Source: Treponema sp. (GTDB lineage Bacteria > Spirochaetota > Spirochaetia > Treponematales > Treponemataceae). From it: a stretch of 9,482 nt of DNA. The stretch is taken from contig JAAVAM010000057.1 of assembly GCA_014804085.1 (NCBI GenBank), positions 1-9,482 on the forward strand, in the 5' to 3' direction. The first letter of the stretch is position 1. Each line of letters starts with the position of its first letter. A program made the translations under genes and the position numbers. The notes under the pieces were generated by a model that had not been told where the DNA came from, did not search any database, and saw only the letters and a list, made by a program, of their open reading frames with translations. This document shows positions 6,521-9,482 of this stretch, in pieces.

Positions 6521-8020
6521 ATGGCGGATATGAGAATTCCCGGTATATACATATCGGAGCAACAGTACAGGCTGAATCCTCTTCAGATAGACACGCGGTG
6601 TCTCACGGGCTTTGCGGGGATTTCCGAGAGAGGTCCGGTGGACAGTCCTGTGATGATACGGAGCTTTGATGAATATCTTGCCGTTTTCGGCGGATTCGAT
6701 ACGGCAGGAATGCTTCCGGGCTGCGTGTACAGCTACTTCAAGTGCGGCGGAAAGGAGTGCGTCGTGGTGCGCGTCGCCGACAAGAATGCATCCACTCCCG
6801 CCTCCGCGACGGTGAATGCAGGAGCCGGGCGTATACGGTTTACCGCGAGAAGCCCGGGACACTGGGGAAACAGCATGACCGTAAGCGTATGGCGGGAAAA
6901 GGACGGCTTCTTTTCGGTCTCCCTTTCGTGCAAGGGCAAGTCGGAGAGCCACCTCCACCTTTCGGCGGAAGAGGCGGATTCCCGGTATTTCGCCGGTTAC
7001 ATAAACGCCCGCTCCTCGCTTTGCACGGCGGAAAAAGACGGGGACGCGGGAATTCCGGAGCCAGTCATGTTCAGGAATTTTTCTGGAGGGCTTGACGGCA
7101 TCGAGTCGCTGACGGCTGGCGACTACATCGGGCGGTACGACGGGCTGAACGACTATGCGGGAATCGGATGCTTTGAGAGCCGGAACGACATATCGCTGAT
7201 TGCCGTTCCCGATGTGTGTCGGCTCAAGGATCGGGAGGACATTGCGGCAGTGCAGGAGATGCTTGTCCGTCAGGCGGAGCGGTTTTCGGGAAGGTTCGCC
7301 GTACTCGACGTTCCCGAAGGGCTGGATGCCGTTGACGCTTCGGAATGGGCGAAAAGGATGAACTCTTCCTTTGCCGCCGCCTATTACCCGTTCATAGACA
7401 TGATAGACCCGCTTGATCCGGTGGGTGCGAACACCATGCGCATTCCGCCGAGCGGCGCGGTTTGCGGATGCATAGCCGCGATGGACGGGGAAAAGGGCGT
7501 GTTCGTTGCTCCCGCAAACTGCCTTTTGGAAGGTGCTGTCGGGATTGCCGCCGCCACGACGGCTTCCGAGCAGGAACTGCTTTACGGCAGCGGCATAAAC
7601 GTCCTGCGCTACTTTCCTGGTCGGGGCGTGAAGGTCTGGGGGGCGAGAACTCTGTCCAGCGACAGGGAGTGGAAGCACATCAACGTGCGGCGCACGTTCA
7701 GCCGCGTGTGCGCGGCCTTGAAGCAGGGCACGCAGTGGGCCGTCTTCGAGCCGAACGACAAGAACCTGCGCAAGCGCTTGGTGCGACAAGTGTCCGGATT
7801 CTTGCTGGACTTGTGGATGAAAGGATATTTTGCGGGGAGTACGGCGGAGCAGGGATTCTATGTCCGATGCGACGAGGAGCTGAACCCGCCTGAAAATATC
7901 GACAACGGCATACTAACGTTTGAAGCGGGCGTGGCGATTGTCCGCCCCGTGGAATTCTTCAGGATTACGCTGACGGCAGAGAAGGACGGGGCGAGTGTAT
8001 ATATTCAGGAAGACCGTTGA
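6521..8020 (+). CDS. contractile tail sheath protein (Afp2/3/4-like, phage tail sheath family)
   Basis: A 499-residue sheath subunit that polymerises around the inner tube and contracts to drive it into a target. The N-terminus has the classic sheath opening: PGIYISE (7-13), GFAGISERGP (30-39), SFDEYLAVFGGF (48-59), then a YSYF..GG..C.VVRV segment (70-85). The C-terminal core has YFPGRGVKVWGARTLS near 364-379, a WKHINVRRTF-like segment at about 384, FEPND at about 409 and the closing VEFFRITLT. These are the most conserved parts of Afp/PVC and phage sheaths, and the length is ordinary for a simple sheath with a modest central insertion. The ATG directly follows the VWA stop codon. The upstream AGGCGG (6506-6511, 9 bases away) is a weak ribosome site, so translational coupling is likely. 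Only one sheath gene is present, whereas Afp/PVC loci carry three. Confidence 0.95.
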   Translation: MADMRIPGIYISEQQYRLNPLQIDTRCLTGFAGISERGPVDSPVMIRSFDEYLAVFGGFDTAGMLPGCVYSYFKCGGKECVVVRVADKNASTPASATVNAGAGRIRFTARSPGHWGNSMTVSVWREKDGFFSVSLSCKGKSESHLHLSAEEADSRYFAGYINARSSLCTAEKDGDAGIPEPVMFRNFSGGLDGIESLTAGDYIGRYDGLNDYAGIGCFESRNDISLIAVPDVCRLKDREDIAAVQEMLVRQAERFSGRFAVLDVPEGLDAVDASEWAKRMNSSFAAAYYPFIDMIDPLDPVGANTMRIPPSGAVCGCIAAMDGEKGVFVAPANCLLEGAVGIAAATTASEQELLYGSGINVLRYFPGRGVKVWGARTLSSDREWKHINVRRTFSRVCAALKQGTQWAVFEPNDKNLRKRLVRQVSGFLLDLWMKGYFAGSTAEQGFYVRCDEELNPPENIDNGILTFEAGVAIVRPVEFFRITLTAEKDGASVYIQEDR

Positions 8021-8041
8021 ACAAGCGGCAAGGAGTAAGAT

Positions 8042-8482
8042 ATGGCAGACGACAAGCGGATAACGGAGTACTACTTCACGGTGGAGTTGGACGGGATCGA
8101 GACGGCGAGGTTTCAGAAATGCGACGGGCTTGAGGCGGAGACATACGTGTACGAGGTGGAGGAGGGCGGACTGAACACGACGACGCACAAGTTCTACGGG
8201 CGGACGCGGTACCCGAACCTCGTGCTGGAGAAGGGAATCACGGACAACGACGAGCTGTTCAAGTGGTACAAGACGACGCTCCTCGAGGACAGGAAGATTG
8301 AGCGGAAGAACGGAGCGGTGGTGCTGAAGGACACGGAGGGGCAGGAACTGAAGCGGTGGAACTTCTTCCGCGCGTTCCCGTGCCGGTGGACAGGACCACG
8401 GCTAGAGGCGAACAGGCGTGGGGAGTACGCGGTGGAGCGGATAGAGATTGCGCACGAAGGGCTGGAAGTGGACAGCGACTAA
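8042..8482 (+). CDS. inner tube protein (Afp1/5-like, T4 gp19 family)
   Basis: A 146-residue tube subunit that stacks as hexameric rings inside the sheath. Visible family motifs are FTVELDG (12-18), FQKCDGLEAE (24-33), YPNLVLEKGIT (57-67) with the following LFKWY (72-76), RWNFFRAFPCRW (105-116) and the closing IEIAHEGLEV (134-143). The length is typical of Afp1/Afp5 and gp19-like tubes. AGGAG at 8031-8035 is 6 bases before the ATG, a much stronger ribosome site than that of the sheath. It follows the sheath stop by 21 bases. A single tube gene replaces the pair seen in Afp/PVC. Confidence 0.95.
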   Translation: MADDKRITEYYFTVELDGIETARFQKCDGLEAETYVYEVEEGGLNTTTHKFYGRTRYPNLVLEKGITDNDELFKWYKTTLLEDRKIERKNGAVVLKDTEGQELKRWNFFRAFPCRWTGPRLEANRRGEYAVERIEIAHEGLEVDSD

Positions 8483-8500
8483 AGGAGGAGCGACAAGAAT

Positions 8501-8629
8501 TTGCCCGAAATGGCGGCGAGTTTTTGTAGCGCCAAGTTTCAGTCGGAAAACTGCGTATCAAAATCCGTTTCCCGTCTCATTGCGGAGCGGCATAACAATA
8601 TAATCGCGATTCATAAGAATCGCCACTAA
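8501..8629 (+). CDS. possible 42-aa small ORF in the Afp6 position
   Basis: The 166-base gap between the tube and LysM genes contains an open frame starting at TTG 8501 and ending at TAA 8627-8629. GGAG at 8487-8490 lies 10 bases before the TTG; an internal in-frame ATG at 8510 has no close ribosome site. The product ends with CVSKSVSRLIAERHN and a basic tail. In Afp-type loci a short protein of roughly 55-60 residues (Afp6, DUF5908-like, with a conserved Cys-containing C-terminal helix) is encoded exactly between tube and LysM genes. The position fits and the C-terminal helix is loosely similar, but the match is weak, the start is non-ATG and the length is below the family norm. It could be a decayed remnant or a chance ORF. 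Confidence 0.35.
   Translation: MPEMAASFCSAKFQSENCVSKSVSRLIAERHNNIIAIHKNRH
8606..8623 (+). repeat. perfect inverted repeat (7-bp stem, 4-nt loop) between tube and LysM genes
   Basis: GCGATTC, loop ATAA, GAATCGC: a perfect 7-bp stem. A run of five T begins at 8631, seven bases after the stem, which is too far for a standard intrinsic terminator. It lies just ahead of the ribosome site GGGAGG (8638-8643) of the next gene and within the last codons of the possible small ORF. It could be a partial terminator or RNA processing site that lowers expression of the hub genes relative to sheath and tube. Confidence 0.4.
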
Positions 8630-8648
8630 CTTTTTATGGGAGGCATAC

Positions 8649-9269
8649 ATGGCATTGGAAAAGGCGGTCATAAGCAACCTTGACACGGGTGAGGACATCG
8701 AGGTGCTCTTCAACCCGAAAGAATACGTGGTCGAGAAAAAGACCCCATGGAACGAGGTGGACGTGTTCGGCATGGACAGCCCGCCGGTGCAGTTCACCAT
8801 GGGTGAGCGCAAGCGTCTGACGATGGAGCTGTTCTTCGACACGTCGGAAGAGAAGACGGACGTGCGGGAATATACGATGAAAATGGAAGAACTGACGGTA
8901 GTGAACGCGCAGGAGCACCGTCCGCCGGTGCTCAGGTTCAGCTGGGGGTCGCTGAGCATGGACTGCGTTCTCGAAGACCTCGTGCAGCGGTTCACCCTGT
9001 TCGACAACGCGGGAACGCCGCTGCGGGCAATCCTCAAGGTCGTGTTCAAGGAGTACGCGACGGCGGCGGAGCAGCTGTCGAACACGCGGAGGGAATCCGC
9101 CGACCACACAAAGCGGATGGCACTGCGGGAGGGGGAGACGCTCTCATCGATCAGCGCGCGGGAATACAGCGACAGCAGAAAATGGCGCGTCATAGCCGAC
9201 GCGAACGGTATAGACGACCCAGAGAACGTCCGTGCGGGAACAATCGTGGAGCTTCCGCCGCTGTACTGA
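8649..9269 (+). CDS. CIS tube-to-hub connector with C-terminal LysM domain (Afp7/PVC7-like)
   Basis: A 206-residue protein. Residues 1-136 match the N-terminal domain of Afp7/PVC7-like proteins, which have a tube-like fold. Recognisable segments are FNPKEY (21-26), RPPVLRFSWG (91-100) and the segment at 124-136 ending VVFKEY. Residues ~156-204 form a LysM domain (LREGETLSSIS, then a YxDxxxWRxIADANGI-type segment and GTIVELPPLY). In Afp-type particles this protein caps the tube at the baseplate and contacts the spike hub, the LysM module acting structurally rather than in cell-wall binding. GGGAGG at 8638-8643 is 5 bases before the ATG. The hub gene follows after 22 bases, matching the afp7-afp8 order. 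Nothing appears truncated. Confidence 0.93.
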   Translation: MALEKAVISNLDTGEDIEVLFNPKEYVVEKKTPWNEVDVFGMDSPPVQFTMGERKRLTMELFFDTSEEKTDVREYTMKMEELTVVNAQEHRPPVLRFSWGSLSMDCVLEDLVQRFTLFDNAGTPLRAILKVVFKEYATAAEQLSNTRRESADHTKRMALREGETLSSISAREYSDSRKWRVIADANGIDDPENVRAGTIVELPPLY

Positions 9270-9291
9270 ATTTTAGAAAGGAGCAATGCGA

Positions 9292-9482
9292 ATGGCAGAC
9301 ATAAACGGACACCTGGTGCCGGTATTCATCATATACGCGGACGGGGCGCGGCTGGACACGGAGCACGAGGGGGCTGTGAGGCGCATCCGCGTGAGCGACC
9401 GGCTTGACGGGATCGGCAGGTGCGTGATCGAGTTCGGGCATCCTGCGGTCGCGCTTCTGGAGAAAGGCGCGATCGTGCCGGA
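9292..9482 (+). CDS. 5' end of the gpD/VgrG-like spike hub gene (cut by right window edge)
   Basis: The first 63 complete codons of a gpD-like hub protein, reading off the window edge. AAAGGAG at 9277-9283 is 8 bases before the ATG at 9292; an in-frame ATG at 9286 is only 2 bases from it and is less likely. The first 24 residues (MADINGHLVPVFIIYADG and onward) are missing from the copy at the left edge. From residue 25 the DNA is identical to bases 1-119 and in the same frame. It is therefore most simply the start of that same gene on a circularly closing contig. Confidence 0.88.
   Translation, partial: MADINGHLVPVFIIYADGARLDTEHEGAVRRIRVSDRLDGIGRCVIEFGHPAVALLEKGAIVP
9364..9482 (+). repeat. 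right copy of the 119-bp perfect terminal direct repeat
   Basis: Identical to bases 1-119 and in the same reading frame of the gpD gene. Removing one copy leaves a 9363-bp closed circle with an intact hub gene. Confidence 0.97.

Noticed and set aside
6452..7789. 445-aa open frame on the minus strand opposite the sheath gene
   Set aside because: The plus strand encodes an unmistakable sheath protein. The minus frame has no recognisable motif and overlaps two confident genes.
8514..8552. Short inverted repeats GGCG/CGCC and AGTTT/AAACT in the tube-LysM gap
   Set aside because: Four- and five-base stems with long loops are expected by chance.
8558..9286. 242-aa open frame on the minus strand opposite the LysM gene
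   Set aside because: Ser/Arg-rich shadow of the confident Afp7-like gene, with no upstream ribosome site seen.
1..9482. Autonomous plasmid or phage genome
   Set aside because: The terminal overlap suggests a circle, but no replication initiator, partition, capsid, terminase or mobilisation gene is present. Circularity is recorded as an observation only.
9292..9482. A second, distinct vgrG paralogue following the first
   Set aside because: Possible, but perfect identity over exactly the terminal 119 bases in the same frame is better explained by one gene split by the contig break.

Overview
The window reads as one densely packed, single-direction (+ strand) operon from a contractile injection system (CIS) of the extracellular / phage-tail-like type (Afp/PVC relatives). 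The core order sheath, tube, small ORF, LysM-bearing tube/hub connector, gpD-like spike hub matches the afp4-afp5-afp6-afp7-afp8 order of the antifeeding prophage. The host is a bacterium with an inner membrane and Sec signal peptides and moderately high GC. The general look of the genes fits a host-associated spirochaete (Treponema-like), but that is a low-confidence impression and nothing in the window fixes the taxon.

Layout: (i) 1-1620 is a gpD/VgrG-type hub protein that is open at the left edge. It ends in an Ig-like and a transthyretin-like C-terminal extension. (ii) 1624-3427 is an AT-rich pair: a 432-aa putative effector with a DUF3289-like C-terminal domain, and an overlapping small membrane-anchored protein that looks like its immunity partner. 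(iii) 3445-4965 is a 506-aa structural protein with an N-terminal domain of the kind found in CIS/phage baseplate-associated proteins. (iv) 4983-5351 is a zinc-ribbon plus degenerate FHA protein, and 5363-6520 is an exported VWA-like protein with a C-terminal membrane segment and a matching cytoplasmic zinc ribbon. (v) 6521-8020 is the contractile sheath, 8042-8482 the inner tube, 8501-8629 a possible 42-aa ORF in the Afp6 position, and 8649-9269 the Afp7-like LysM protein. (vi) 9292-9482 is the 5' end of a gpD hub gene running off the right edge.

The last 119 bases are identical to the first 119 bases, and the gpD gene cut at the right edge continues in the same frame at the left edge. Joined, they give one 563-aa protein. 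The window is therefore most simply a complete contig that closes on itself as a 9363-bp circle. It carries no replication, partition or mobilisation gene. It also lacks a gp25 homologue, PAAR, recognisable J/W-type baseplate proteins, an AAA+ ATPase and a tape measure. Either this is an unusual circular element or excised segment, or (more likely) it is one unit of a tandem or repeated array collapsed by the assembler.

How the parts fit: sheath and tube form the contractile barrel, the Afp7-like protein joins tube to hub, and the gpD hub carries Ig/TTR-like domains that probably load the effector encoded 4 bases downstream. The FHA and VWA proteins share a zinc-ribbon signature and could link the baseplate to the cell envelope, which would make this a cell-anchored rather than freely released injection system. 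Base composition drops abruptly inside the gpD gene, in front of its TTR-like domain, and recovers after the immunity gene. The adaptor domain, effector and immunity gene therefore look like one exchangeable cassette. No gap longer than 166 bases exists between genes, and I found no tRNA, rRNA, CRISPR or transposase.
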